DNA of 64,000 nucleotides from Undibacterium sp049340185. GTDB taxonomy: Bacteria > Pseudomonadota > Gammaproteobacteria > Burkholderiales > Burkholderiaceae_D. Where the stretch lies: NCBI RefSeq assembly GCF_049340185.1, contig NZ_JBMPPC010000005.1, positions 310,001 to 374,000 of the forward strand. The letters run 5' to 3'. How positions within the stretch are numbered: position 1 is the stretch's first letter; every line of letters begins with the position of its first letter. The notes under the pieces are model-generated. The model was not told where the DNA came from. It worked only from the letters and a program-made list of their open reading frames with translations, and searched no databases. The translations under genes and the position numbers were made by a program. Positions 52,872 through 61,770 of the stretch are shown in pieces.

Positions 52872-52909
52872 TTCCTGCATGAAGAGATGATGTGCTTCTC
52901 ATGCAGGAA
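52872..52909. terminator. Hairpin between convergent peptidase and dehalogenase genes
   Basis: TTCCTGCATGA (52872-52882) pairs perfectly with TCATGCAGGAA (52899-52909) around a 16-nt loop that can partly pair further. There is no T-run, so termination strength is uncertain. Confidence 0.5.
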
Positions 52910-52928
52910 CATCTTGCCCCCAAATAGC

Positions 52929-53636
52929 TTAAGCACTCAGCAGATCGGCGAGATGAGCGAGGTCTCTGGCGTGATAAGTATTAGCCGGATTGGCTGAAAT
53001 ATCCTTATCGACGGCTGGTCCATATTCTGCAGGACGCTCGATGTAGGCCGTTTGTAGTCCACAGGCTCTGGCTGCTGCCAGGTCACTTTGATGTGCGGCT
53101 ACCAGCATGACCTGATCCGGTCGCACGTCTAACAAGCTTGCAACGCCCAGATAGGTTGCCGGGTCGGGCTTGTAGCGCCGGAAGATTTCCGCAGACAAAA
53201 TGCAGTCCCAGGGCAAGCCCGCATGTTTTGCCATATTTGTGAGCAAACTCATATTCCCGTTAGACAGAGTGCAAATCGTAAAACGCGATTTGAGTCTGAC
53301 TAAGCCTGCGACACTATCCGGCCATGCATCGAGCCGGTGCCATACCTGATTGAGGTGGTCTCGTTGATGATTGCTCATTTGTGTTAAGCCAAATTGCGGT
53401 AACAAGTCCTCCAGGATCTGCCGGTGCAGCACGTCGATTGTGGTCCAGCCGGTTTGACCCGACATCACACGCTGCATCGCCGGGACATAGGCTTCTCTCC
53501 ATACCAGCGCAAAGCGATTACCGTCGATTGTCGGTGCGATCTGTTCAATTTCTCTTCTGACGCTGGTATACCAGTCGACAACCGTACCAAAGACGTCAAA
53601 AGCGAGTACTCTGAGTTGATCTGGTTCTGGATTCAT
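52929..53636 (-). CDS. Haloacid dehalogenase, type II
   Basis: A 235-residue HAD-superfamily hydrolase. The nucleophile is Asp14 in 'LAFDVFGTVVDW', as in L-2-haloacid dehalogenases. Other motifs are 'ICTLSNGNMSLLTNMAKHAGLPWD' (motif II), 'RRYKPDPATYLGVASLL' (Lys of motif III) and 'VMLVAAHQSDLAAARACGLQTAYI' (motif IV). It probably hydrolyses 2-haloacids with inversion, though a generic phosphatase-like role cannot be excluded. Single gene, convergent with the peptidase gene. Confidence 0.9.
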   Translation of the reverse strand: MNPEPDQLRVLAFDVFGTVVDWYTSVRREIEQIAPTIDGNRFALVWREAYVPAMQRVMSGQTGWTTIDVLHRQILEDLLPQFGLTQMSNHQRDHLNQVWHRLDAWPDSVAGLVRLKSRFTICTLSNGNMSLLTNMAKHAGLPWDCILSAEIFRRYKPDPATYLGVASLLDVRPDQVMLVAAHQSDLAAARACGLQTAYIERPAEYGPAVDKDISANPANTYHARDLAHLADLLSA

Positions 53637-54076
53637 CTTGGCTCCTGGCAGTGATGCCTGATCATACTATCTTGCATGCAACAATCAATTTCTCCGGTGC
53701 AAAGCTGGCGTTGTTTTTGCGAGAAAATTATTAATCAATACTGCTTACCCTACCTCTCGAAAAGCACCGTATTTTTACGCAGAATTGGTGCGCTGCAAAA
53801 TAGAATTTAGCAGGGAAATCGAGGTAAATATGCTTTTTTCAGTAGTACTGCGTAGGCACTCACGTAAGCATGCAAATATTTCATGTGAATATGAATTTCT
53901 TTTCACTTGGGAATAAAATTCACTATGCCAGAATCTTTGTGCTTAGTTTGTGTTGGGTAAGTGTGGATGCTGCGGCAGTGAACGACTTCTCTGGAAAATG
54001 CCGATGTTCCATACGCTTCAAAACAGAAATTTTGTAGTAAATCAGATGGTTCAAAATAATATAAATGGAGGACGAC
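53637..54076. other. 440-bp non-coding region before the ABC transporter
   Basis: No gene or strong hairpin was found. It must hold the promoters of the dehalogenase (minus) and of the ABC operon (plus); no clear sigma-54 GG-N10-GC site was seen. It is AT-rich near 53700-54060. Confidence 0.5.
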
Positions 54077-55234
54077 ATGTCATATAAATTACAGGCAATG
54101 ATTGCAGCTGCGTTGGCGACTTTGGCATTATCAGCAGTAGCCGCAGATCCGATTAAAATCGGTGTTACCGGCCCATTCACCGGCGGTTCTGCACCGATGG
54201 GTGTGTCTATGCGTGACGGCGTTAAACTCGCTGTTACCGAAATCAATGCAGCAGGTGGTGTACTCGGTCGTCCGTTCCAGTTAGTTGAGCGTGATGATGA
54301 AGCGAAAAATGAACGCGGCGTTCAGGTTGCACAAGAGCTCATCAACAAAGAAAAAGTTGTCTCCACCGTTGGTTTCATCAACACCGGTGTTGCGCTCGCA
54401 TCCCAGCGTTTTTATCAGGAAGCCAAAATCCCGGTCATGAACAATGTTGCCACCGGCAGCGTGGTGACCAAGCAGTTTGCTGATCAGCCTGAAAACTATA
54501 TTTTCCGTAATGCCGCACACGACACAATCCAGTCAGCAATGATCGTCGAAGAGGCAGTGGGCAAGCGCAAGCTGAGTAAGGTAGCGATTCTGGCGGACTC
54601 CACCAACTACGGCCAACTCGGTCGTGAGGACTTGGAAAAAGCACTGGATAAAAAAGGCTTGAAACCCGTTGCTGTTGAAAAATTCAATATCAAAGACGTG
54701 GATATGACAGCGCAATTGCTGAAGGCAAAGCAGTCTGGCGCACAAGCGATTCTGACTTATGGGATCGGCCCTGAGCTGGCGCAGATCGCGAACGGTATGG
54801 AAAAGCTGAACTGGAAAGTGCCGATGATCGGCAGCTGGACACTGTCTATGGGTAACTTCATCGACAACGCTGGCAAGAATGGCGAAGGGGCATCAATGCC
54901 GCAAACCTTCATCCAGATTCCCAACACGCCAAAACGTAAAGCCTTCATTGACGCTTATCTGAAAGCCTACAACCCACCTGGTGGCCGTATTCCGTCACCT
55001 GTATCGGCAGCGCAGGGCTATGATTCTATCTACTTGTTAGCCGCAGCAATCAAGCAGGCCGGTTCAACAGAGGGGCCAAAAGTCCGCGAAGCTCTGGAAG
55101 GTTTACAGGCAAAAGTAGAAGGTGTCGTCACGACTTATGACAAGCCTTTCACTAAAGTAGATCACGAAGCGATCAAAGCCGGTATGCCAGTCATGGGTGC
55201 CGTCAAAGAAGGTCACGTCGCTCTGGCGCAATAA
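54077..55234 (+). CDS. livK: Branched-chain amino-acid-type ABC transporter, substrate-binding protein
   Basis: Starting at the ATG at 54077 gives 385 residues, with GGAGG immediately upstream; the ATG at 54065 would place the ribosome site inside the gene. The signal peptide is 'AMIAAALATLALSAVAA' and the mature part starts near DPIKIG. The Peripla_BP_6 fold is visible in 'IKIGVTGPFTGGSAPMGVSMRDGVKLAVTEINAAGG' and 'AAQGYDSIYLLAAAIKQAGS'. It delivers an amino acid or related amide to the membrane complex encoded downstream; the actual ligand is unknown. First gene of the transporter operon. Confidence 0.92.
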   Translation: MSYKLQAMIAAALATLALSAVAADPIKIGVTGPFTGGSAPMGVSMRDGVKLAVTEINAAGGVLGRPFQLVERDDEAKNERGVQVAQELINKEKVVSTVGFINTGVALASQRFYQEAKIPVMNNVATGSVVTKQFADQPENYIFRNAAHDTIQSAMIVEEAVGKRKLSKVAILADSTNYGQLGREDLEKALDKKGLKPVAVEKFNIKDVDMTAQLLKAKQSGAQAILTYGIGPELAQIANGMEKLNWKVPMIGSWTLSMGNFIDNAGKNGEGASMPQTFIQIPNTPKRKAFIDAYLKAYNPPGGRIPSPVSAAQGYDSIYLLAAAIKQAGSTEGPKVREALEGLQAKVEGVVTTYDKPFTKVDHEAIKAGMPVMGAVKEGHVALAQ

Positions 55235-55354
55235 GCTCTTCAATCAATTCAAGTAACACAGCTGCTTAAGTAGTGATTTTTGATTCCTTGATTTATTAAT
55301 GATTAAATTAAGAAATAATTCAAAAATCAATACAAGTACTCGTTGTAGGTAGCG

Positions 55355-55430
55355 CTGGCATCTCATGTATCAGATTGCACAATCAGAATTTGTGCGATCT
55401 CTGCGATTTATCTGGATAGTGAGATGCCAG
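55355..55430 (+). ncRNA. Long intercistronic stem-loop between livK and livH (possible structured RNA)
   Basis: Outer arms CTGGCATCTCA (55355-55365) and TGAGATGCCAG (55420-55430) are perfect reverse complements. Inside, AGATTGCACAA (55372-55382) pairs with TTGTGCGATCT (55390-55400) with one G-U. A separate inverted repeat TGATTTTTGA/TCAAAAATCA (55274-55283 and 55320-55329) precedes it. This may be an mRNA-processing element tuning the ratio of binding protein to membrane subunits, or a small mobile inverted-repeat element. Confidence 0.45.
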
Positions 55431-55466
55431 TCATTCCTGTGTTCTACACTTGCTCTCAAGGTCATC

Positions 55467-56357
55467 ATGGATATTGTTCTCCAATTAGTGTTCAGCGGCA
55501 TCGCGCTGGGCATGATTTACGCCGTCATTGCGTTCGGCTATCAACTTACTTTTGCGACCTCCGGTACTCTGAATTTCGGACAAGGCGAAGCACTGATGTT
55601 AGGCGCATTGGTTGGTCTCAGCCTGGTCGGTAATATTCATGGCGGACCCTACATGAGTTACTGGCTCATGATTCCGATTGTGATTGTTTTCGGTGCTTTA
55701 CAAGGTGCGGTCGTTGAATGGATTGGCGTCCGTCCGGCGATCAAAATTAAATCTGAATTCGGCTGGATTATGTCCACCATTGCACTCGCCATCATCTTTA
55801 AAAATGTCGCTGAAAATATCTGGGGCAAAGACGATCTGACTTTTCCAACACCGCTGTCCGCGACGCCGTTCCAGGTGCTGGGTGCGAACGTGCAGCCGAT
55901 GCAGATCGTTGTTGTACTGGGTGCGCTGGCGATGATGCTGGCAGTTGAGCTATTCAACCGGAAGTCGATTTACGGCAAGGCCGTCGTTGCCACCTCCAAC
56001 GATCGCGACGCCGCCGGATTGATGGGAATTAATACGAGTATGGTCATTACCTTTTCTTATGCGCTGTCATCGGCAACCGCTGCCTTCGCAGGCGTTCTGG
56101 TAGCACCGCTGACACTCACGGGCGCCACTATGGGTACCGCCTTGGGTCTCAAGGCGTTTGCGGTAGCGATTATCGGTGGACTGACATCCGGTATGGGCGC
56201 GATTGTCGGTGGCTTGATACTTGGCGTTGCTGAAACCCTGACTGGATTTTATATTTCAACAGGTTACAAAGAAGTTCCGGGGCTCTTATTGCTGCTGCTG
56301 GTACTGGCGATAAAACCTGCTGGCCTGTTCGGCAAAACAGCGATTAAGAAAGTTTAA
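55467..56357 (+). CDS. livH: Branched-chain amino-acid-type ABC permease LivH
   Basis: Starting at the ATG at 55467 (MDIVLQLVFSGIALGMIYAV) gives 296 residues. An earlier ATG at 55365 would add 34 residues encoded by the stem-loop and is unlikely. It has eight or so hydrophobic spans and family segments 'SGTLNFGQGEALMLGALVGL', 'ATSNDRDAAGLMGINTS' and 'AFAVAIIGGLTSGMGAIVGG'. It pairs with the LivM domain of the next protein. The next start is 3 bp after the stop. Confidence 0.93.
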   Translation: MDIVLQLVFSGIALGMIYAVIAFGYQLTFATSGTLNFGQGEALMLGALVGLSLVGNIHGGPYMSYWLMIPIVIVFGALQGAVVEWIGVRPAIKIKSEFGWIMSTIALAIIFKNVAENIWGKDDLTFPTPLSATPFQVLGANVQPMQIVVVLGALAMMLAVELFNRKSIYGKAVVATSNDRDAAGLMGINTSMVITFSYALSSATAAFAGVLVAPLTLTGATMGTALGLKAFAVAIIGGLTSGMGAIVGGLILGVAETLTGFYISTGYKEVPGLLLLLLVLAIKPAGLFGKTAIKKV

Positions 56358-56359
56358 AA

Positions 56360-58366
56360 ATGAGTGTGATGATGAATAAAAAAACTTTCATTACGGCGAT
56401 CATCGGCCTGATCGCCTTAGCCGCTTTCCCTGTCATCGTACACAACCCTTATTACATCCACTTAGCCGAGACGATACTGATCTACGCGATTCTGTTGTTT
56501 GGGCTGGATATTGTGGTGGGTTATACGGGACAGGTATCTCTCGGGCATGCCGGATTATTTGGTATCGGATCTTATACAACAGGCGTGCTGTATTTTAAAT
56601 TTGGCTTGCCGTTCCTGATTGCGATGCCTGCCAGTATTGGCGTGACAGCGATATTCGGCGCGCTGTTGGCACTACCGGCATTGCGTGTGACAGGGCCTTA
56701 TCTCGCGATGGTCACCTTAGCGTTCGGTACGATTATTCAGATCCTCATTAATGAGATGACTTTTCTGACAGAAGGACCGATGGGATTGAAAGTTGCCAAG
56801 CCGATGTTCTTCGGCGTCAAACTCGGTGAAGTAGGTTTTTTCTATCTGGTTGCCGTCATGATGGTACTGTCACTGATCGTCGTTCACAGGATTTTAAAAT
56901 CGCATCTGGGACGAGCATTTCAGGCATTGCGTGATAGTCCGATTGCCTCGGATTGTATGGGTGTCTCGGTCTATCGCTATAAAGTATATGCCTTCGTCAT
57001 CAGCGCAGCGCTGGCTGGATTGGCGGGTAGTTTGTATTCCTATTCAGAAGAATATATTTCGCCCAATACCTATAACTTCGAGCTGACCATCATGTTCCTG
57101 CTCGCTATTATCATGGGTGGTCGCAAGACCCGTAGCGGTGCTCTGTTAGGAGCGCTGATTGTCGTCATGTTGCCTAGTTTGCTGGCCGATATTGAGTTGT
57201 TCCGCAAGATCGCGACGGCGGCAGCGGTCATAGGTGTTGTCGCCGGAGCTCTCATGTTACTGAAAAAACGCAAGACGATCAGAGACATTATCGTGCCTCT
57301 GGTAGCGACAGTCGGCATGGCGATGTTCTCCTATCGTCTGGAAAATATCACTGACTGGCGCCTGACGATTTTTGGTTTAATGACCCTGTTCGTGGTGTAC
57401 TACCTGCAAGATGGCATTGTTGGTTTTATGCGTGGACTGGTCGGATCCCGGATAGAGCATACGGTGCATGCCAATGCTATTGCCGATGAATCCAAAGCTT
57501 GGAGCATGGCAGATCCAAGCACGCCAATCACCGGCAGTTTGCTGCGTGCCCAACATGTACTGATGCAATTTGGCGGACTCAAGGCATTGAACCAGGTCGA
57601 TCTGACGATTGCCAAATGCACGGTGCATGGACTGATCGGGCCGAATGGTTCGGGCAAGAGCACCATGATGAACGTACTGACAGGTATTTATCAACCTACC
57701 GGCGGCAGTGTCGAGTTCAATGGCAAAACGATCTCCGGGTTAACCCCATCCGAAATCGCTTTGGGCGGTGTTGCCCGTACTTTTCAGAACGTACAGTTAT
57801 TTGGCGAGATGAGTGCAACAGAAAATATTCTGGTTGGTCTGCATCACACCTTTAAAAGTAACGTACTCGATGTCATGCTGCATACCCCTCGTTATAAGCG
57901 TGAGGAGCATGAGGCCAGAGTGCGTGCCGCGGCTATTTTGCAATTCATGGGACTGGCTGCACTGACCGAAGAAGAAGCACGCAATTTGCCTTATGGTAAA
58001 CAGCGTATGTTGGAAATTGGCCGCGCTCTTGGACTTAATCCCAAGCTCTTATTGCTCGATGAACCCGCCGCAGGTTTAACCGCGCCGGACATAAAGGAGC
58101 TGATCGCCATCATTCGCAAGATCCGCCAGCATGGCATTACGATTATCCTGATTGAGCATCATATGGATGTGGTCATGTCGATTTGCGATACCGTGACGGT
58201 ACTCGACTTCGGTCAAAAAATCGCAGAGGGCAAACCAGCAGAAGTACAGGCCGATCCTAAAGTAATTGAAGCCTATCTCGGCGGCTCGGTTGGCGACGAT
58301 AGCGCAGGATCTGCATCCGATGCAATATCAACAACGCCAGTCATGGCAGATCAGGCAAGGGGCTGA
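56360..58366 (+). CDS. livM: LivM-LivG fusion: ABC permease fused to ATPase
   Basis: A 668-residue fusion. Residues 1-~360 are a LivM-type permease ('LFGLDIVVGYTGQVSLGHAGLFGIG', 'RDSPIASDCMGVSVYRYKVYAF', 'MGGRKTRSGALLGA') with extra hydrophobic spans near 285-355. Residues ~395-640 are a LivG-type ATPase: Walker A 'GPNGSGKST' (~427), signature 'LPYGKQRMLEIGRAL' and Walker B 'LLLLDEPAAGL', ending in the LivG-typical 'VIEAYLGG'. There is no stop between the parts and the linker is continuous. Translation is coupled to livF (2 bp gap). Confidence 0.92.
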   Translation: MSVMMNKKTFITAIIGLIALAAFPVIVHNPYYIHLAETILIYAILLFGLDIVVGYTGQVSLGHAGLFGIGSYTTGVLYFKFGLPFLIAMPASIGVTAIFGALLALPALRVTGPYLAMVTLAFGTIIQILINEMTFLTEGPMGLKVAKPMFFGVKLGEVGFFYLVAVMMVLSLIVVHRILKSHLGRAFQALRDSPIASDCMGVSVYRYKVYAFVISAALAGLAGSLYSYSEEYISPNTYNFELTIMFLLAIIMGGRKTRSGALLGALIVVMLPSLLADIELFRKIATAAAVIGVVAGALMLLKKRKTIRDIIVPLVATVGMAMFSYRLENITDWRLTIFGLMTLFVVYYLQDGIVGFMRGLVGSRIEHTVHANAIADESKAWSMADPSTPITGSLLRAQHVLMQFGGLKALNQVDLTIAKCTVHGLIGPNGSGKSTMMNVLTGIYQPTGGSVEFNGKTISGLTPSEIALGGVARTFQNVQLFGEMSATENILVGLHHTFKSNVLDVMLHTPRYKREEHEARVRAAAILQFMGLAALTEEEARNLPYGKQRMLEIGRALGLNPKLLLLDEPAAGLTAPDIKELIAIIRKIRQHGITIILIEHHMDVVMSICDTVTVLDFGQKIAEGKPAEVQADPKVIEAYLGGSVGDDSAGSASDAISTTPVMADQARG

Positions 58367-58367
58367 C

Positions 58368-59099
58368 ATGTTATCTATTTCAAACCTGCATGCAGCGTAT
58401 GGCAAAGTCGAAGTCCTGCACGGTATTTCTCTCGACGTACCAAAAGGCAAAGTGGTGACCTTAATAGGATCCAATGGCGCAGGTAAAACCACGACTATGC
58501 GCGCCATCTCTGGCATGTTAAAACCGAAAATGGGAAGCGTAAAACTGGCGGGTAAAGATGTCACTGGTCTGGAGTCGCACAAGATAGCTCGTGCCGGCCT
58601 GGCGCATTCCCCAGAAGGTCGCCGGGTATTTTCCACCATGAGCGTGACGGATAATTTGTTGCTGGGAGCGTTTCCTCGATTTACACGGTCTCGTCCAAAG
58701 GGTGATGTGGCAGCGGATCTTGAAAAAGCCCTGGAGCTATTCCCCCGATTGAAAGAAAGACAGGATCAGCTGGCCGGTACCTTATCTGGCGGTGAACAGC
58801 AGATGCTGGCGATGGCGCGCGCAGTTATGCTGAATCCTGAAGTGATCTTGCTGGACGAACCATCTATGGGGCTGGCACCGATTCTGGTGGAAGAAGTTTT
58901 TCGCATTATCTTGCGCCTGAAAGAGCAGGGCGTCACCATGCTGCTGGTGGAGCAATTCGCGGCGGCTGCGTTGAACGTGGCCGACTATGGTTACGTTTTG
59001 GAAAACGGTCGCATTTCTGTTCATGGCCCTGCGGATAAGCTCAAAAACGATCCTGCAGTAAAAGCGGCCTATCTGGGCGGCGACCATGCGCATGAATGA
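58368..59099 (+). CDS. livF: Branched-chain amino-acid-type ABC ATPase LivF
   Basis: Starting at the ATG at 58368 (MLSISNLHAAYGKVEVLHGI) gives 243 residues; an upstream ATG would overlap the previous gene by 100 bp and is rejected. Walker A is 'GSNGAGKTT', the signature 'LSGGEQQMLAMARAV' and Walker B 'VILLDEPSMGLAP', followed by the switch His region 'MLLVEQFAAAAL'. It is the second ATPase of the heterodimeric importer and the last gene of the operon, followed by a strong terminator. Confidence 0.95.
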   Translation: MLSISNLHAAYGKVEVLHGISLDVPKGKVVTLIGSNGAGKTTTMRAISGMLKPKMGSVKLAGKDVTGLESHKIARAGLAHSPEGRRVFSTMSVTDNLLLGAFPRFTRSRPKGDVAADLEKALELFPRLKERQDQLAGTLSGGEQQMLAMARAVMLNPEVILLDEPSMGLAPILVEEVFRIILRLKEQGVTMLLVEQFAAAALNVADYGYVLENGRISVHGPADKLKNDPAVKAAYLGGDHAHE

Positions 59100-59130
59100 C
59101 GTTTGCTGATTCACCATTGATTGATGAAAA

Positions 59131-59159
59131 AAATCCCTCCTGACGTACAGGAGGGATTT
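59131..59159. terminator. Bidirectional intrinsic terminator after livF
   Basis: AAATCCCTCCTG (59131-59142) pairs perfectly with CAGGAGGGATTT (59148-59159) around a 5-nt loop, with A-run and T-run flanks. It serves the ABC operon and the convergent minus-strand gene. Confidence 0.92.
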
Positions 59160-59191
59160 TTTTATGGTCTATCAGTTATTGGCGACAGGCT

Positions 59192-59809
59192 TTACTCAGG
59201 AAAGCGCGTGAGTTTCTTACTGTCTTTAGGGATTTGATATTGCGCCATATTCATCTGCATTGCCAGCAGAGCGTAATACGCATTGATACCTGTCAGATCC
59301 ACCACACCTTTTTTACCAAATCGTTTATCTGCGCGTTGGAATGTGCGGTCTGAGACGCGTTTATTTTTATGTAGCTCGATCGAAAAATCATAGACGATTT
59401 CCTCATCTTCACTCATGCCGGTCGGACGAATGCCATCTGCAATCGCATCGGCGACCGATGCTTTGATCCCCGCTTTGAGTGCGATGGGATAATGTACATA
59501 CCATTCAAAATCCTGCGTCCATTCGCGAGCGGTAATGAGAATGGCCAGTTCGCTTAAGGTATTGCCGATCGCCGAGTTATAACGCAGATAGTCGCCCATC
59601 GCTCTGGCTTGTGTCATGACTTGCGGGCTATGCATTAATGGCTCGAAGGGACCGAATACCGATACTTTACGGGTCGCCAGAAATTCTTCCGCTGCTTTCT
59701 TTTGTTCCGCCGTGTATTGGTCTGGCGGAATCGTCGGTAATCTGTCGCTGGCATAACTTACGGTCGCAATCAGACTGGCGGTTAGCCCGGATAATAATGC
59801 TGTTTTCAT
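59192..59809 (-). CDS. Exported carboxymuconolactone-decarboxylase-like protein
   Basis: A 205-residue protein with signal peptide MKTALLSGLTASLIATVSYA. The mature part has an all-helical CMD/AhpD-like pattern, with 'EKKAAEEFLATRKVSVFGPFEPLMHSPQVM' and 'LSELAILITAREWTQDFEWYVHYPIALKAG', but the AhpD CxxC is absent; 'EWYVHYP' with the His is kept. Its substrate is unknown. It lies 96 bp after mdcH on the same strand, so it could be the last gene of the malonate operon or a separate unit. Confidence 0.82.
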   Translation of the reverse strand: MKTALLSGLTASLIATVSYASDRLPTIPPDQYTAEQKKAAEEFLATRKVSVFGPFEPLMHSPQVMTQARAMGDYLRYNSAIGNTLSELAILITAREWTQDFEWYVHYPIALKAGIKASVADAIADGIRPTGMSEDEEIVYDFSIELHKNKRVSDRTFQRADKRFGKKGVVDLTGINAYYALLAMQMNMAQYQIPKDSKKLTRFPE

Positions 59810-59840
59810 GCTGTCTCCCTAGAGTTATTTAGTTAATTTG

Positions 59841-59872
59841 TGGCTTAGTGGCTTAGTGGCTTAGCGGCTTAA
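59841..59872. repeat. Four tandem copies of an 8-bp repeat
   Basis: TGGCTTAG occurs three times in a row (59841, 59849, 59857), then CGGCTTAA (59865). It sits in the 96-bp gap between mdcH and the next gene downstream on the minus strand. Confidence 0.85.
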
Positions 59873-59905
59873 TAGATTGATAGATGGAACTACTGATGAA
59901 ATTCG

Positions 59906-60820
59906 TTATTCGATATGTCGGGACAACCATTGGATGATGCCGTCAACGCTACGGAATTCGGACACGGAGCGGCAGACAATCTGCGGATGTCTGGCTTGCA
60001 GCATTCTGGATAAGGCTGCACCCGGCCCTAGTTCCAACGCAACGCTGATGCCATTTTCTGCAAATGCATCCATGCAGTCATGCCAGTGTATCGTCTCAAG
60101 CAATTGATGGCTGAGCTGGGTCACTGCCGCGTGCTTGCCGTAAATCTGGCTACCATCCTTGCCCGAGATGACCGGACAGGTTCCAATATTGAAATCACAC
60201 ACCTGAAGCTTCTCATGAAACGGCTGACAGGCATTGCGTAAACACGAGGTATGCGAGGCGATATGTACCGGAAGTTGCTGCACTTTTGCGCCTTGCGCTA
60301 CTAGTTCGGTTTCTAATTTTGTGAACTGATCGGCTATGCCGCCAAGGATAAGCGCATCATCTGCATTGATAATGGCAATCTCAAAGCCACGATCTTGAAT
60401 TAAGTTCCTGACCTGACGCAGCTGAACGCCATTGACTGCAACCATGATTTGCGCATGCTGTGGATTGCGACAAGCATCCATCAGTTGCGCACGCTGTCTT
60501 GCCAGACCGACGATTTGCCGTGCATCCAGCATGCCCGCAATGCCATACGCGCTTAGCTCACCGATGCTGTAGCCCGCAACCAGATTTGGTGCCGGTATGC
60601 GATCTTTCAGGAGATTCCAGATCGCCATCTGGCTAGTGACGATGAGTGGCTGAGCGTATTGATTAGCAAAAATACGTTCTGGTTTTTCAGCGATTGCATC
60701 TAGTTCTGGCGCGCACAGATCACGCAAGACCTCAGCGCTATTAGTACTACTCAACAGGTCAAACATCCCGGCATGCTGATTACCCTGACCCGAACATAGC
60801 ACCAGTAAGCGAGGCGTCAT
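59906..60820 (-). CDS. mdcH: Malonyl-CoA:ACP transacylase of malonate decarboxylase
   Basis: A 304-residue acyltransferase related to FabD that loads malonyl onto the MdcC carrier protein to start the decarboxylation cycle. The active-site Ser is in 'VAGYSIGELSAYGIAGML' (G-x-S-x-G), with 'LCSGQGNQHAGMF' at the N-terminus (Q loop) and 'IASHTSCLRNA' carrying the His. Family length. The start overlaps the mdcB stop by ATGA. Last gene of the visible mdc operon. Confidence 0.93.
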   Translation of the reverse strand: MTPRLLVLCSGQGNQHAGMFDLLSSTNSAEVLRDLCAPELDAIAEKPERIFANQYAQPLIVTSQMAIWNLLKDRIPAPNLVAGYSIGELSAYGIAGMLDARQIVGLARQRAQLMDACRNPQHAQIMVAVNGVQLRQVRNLIQDRGFEIAIINADDALILGGIADQFTKLETELVAQGAKVQQLPVHIASHTSCLRNACQPFHEKLQVCDFNIGTCPVISGKDGSQIYGKHAAVTQLSHQLLETIHWHDCMDAFAENGISVALELGPGAALSRMLQARHPQIVCRSVSEFRSVDGIIQWLSRHIE

Positions 60821-61770
60821 ACAAGTTCACCATCGCAAATATCATGTACGAAACAAGTCGCCGCAAGCAGATCCGCGGCACCGCCCGGCGATAAACGTTT
60901 TGCACTAAACAATTGATGGCAAGCCAGAGCCTTGTGGTACCAGTCAGGACGTGCAGTGCCTCCCGCATCGATGAAACTCTGAGCCTGCTCTTTGACGATC
61001 ACTGCGCCTTCAGCGCCGCCTCGATGATAGACATTGGTATCACTGATGTGGGCCATCAAGGCAAAGAAAGTATCAATGCGGGCTTCGTACATAGTGCGTC
61101 CTGCATTGAGCGTATTACACAGCGCAGGCAGGGCAATATCGAATACCGAAGGCAATCCCGATGCAATTTCTTCCCGTGCTCCGCTCGCGCCATGGCGTTG
61201 CGCGACACGGATGCCATTCGATGTATTCTCGGATTCAGGGCTGGAATTTTGCCCATGTAAACGCAGCTCAGTTCCCCATTGCTCAAGAAGAGTTTGCCGG
61301 ATCGCATCGGGTGTAGGAGTGATATTCTGCGCGCTTAAACACCCGGTCGTTGCACACAACATGCCTAGGCTAAAAATCGCACCACGGTGAGTGTTGATAC
61401 CCTTTGTCGCCAGCATCATTCTTTGTTCTGCGGCGATGCCTAATTTCTTTAACTGACTAAATGATGCCTGTTCATAGCCAGCCTGAGTGATCGATTTAAA
61501 GTAGTGGCGTAAGGCAAACAGGCTACGCATGAAGCTTGTTGCATTCATATCGGTATGACTGCCATTATCAATCAGCGAGACCAGTCCTGGTTTTGGGTAG
61601 AGAGACAGTTCTGTATATAAACACCGGACTGCAATTTTTGCGATCTTTGCGTCCATGGCGACGGCTGCTTGACGCTGACGACAGTCGTTTTCTCTCTCTT
61701 CATTTATATGGGGAAAAATGACGCTGCGGCGCCCAACTGAAGCAGGCATCCCTGGCTGTAATTGCCTCAT
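60817..61770 (-). CDS. mdcB: Triphosphoribosyl-dephospho-CoA synthase
   Basis: Starting at the ATG at 61770 (MRQLQPGMPASVGRR), which overlaps the mdcG stop by ATGA, gives 317 residues. A longer frame exists upstream but overlaps mdcG and is rejected. It makes the 2'-triphosphoribosyl-3'-dephospho-CoA precursor of the MdcC prosthetic group. Family segments (CitG/MdcB) are 'LYTELSLYPKPGLVSLIDNGSHTDMN', 'GINTHRGAIFSLGML' and 'DTNVYHRGG'. A cytosolic enzyme that works with MdcG. Confidence 0.93.
   Translation of the reverse strand: MRQLQPGMPASVGRRSVIFPHINEERENDCRQRQAAVAMDAKIAKIAVRCLYTELSLYPKPGLVSLIDNGSHTDMNATSFMRSLFALRHYFKSITQAGYEQASFSQLKKLGIAAEQRMMLATKGINTHRGAIFSLGMLCATTGCLSAQNITPTPDAIRQTLLEQWGTELRLHGQNSSPESENTSNGIRVAQRHGASGAREEIASGLPSVFDIALPALCNTLNAGRTMYEARIDTFFALMAHISDTNVYHRGGAEGAVIVKEQAQSFIDAGGTARPDWYHKALACHQLFSAKRLSPGGAADLLAATCFVHDICDGELV

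Noticed and set aside
53923..54246. Minus-strand frame of 107 codons over the start of livK
   Set aside because: It overlaps the signal peptide and mature start of the binding protein and has no family resemblance.
55365..55466. N-terminal extension of LivH starting at 55365
   Set aside because: The added residues are encoded by the stem-loop region and do not resemble LivH; the ATG at 55467 gives the normal N-terminus.
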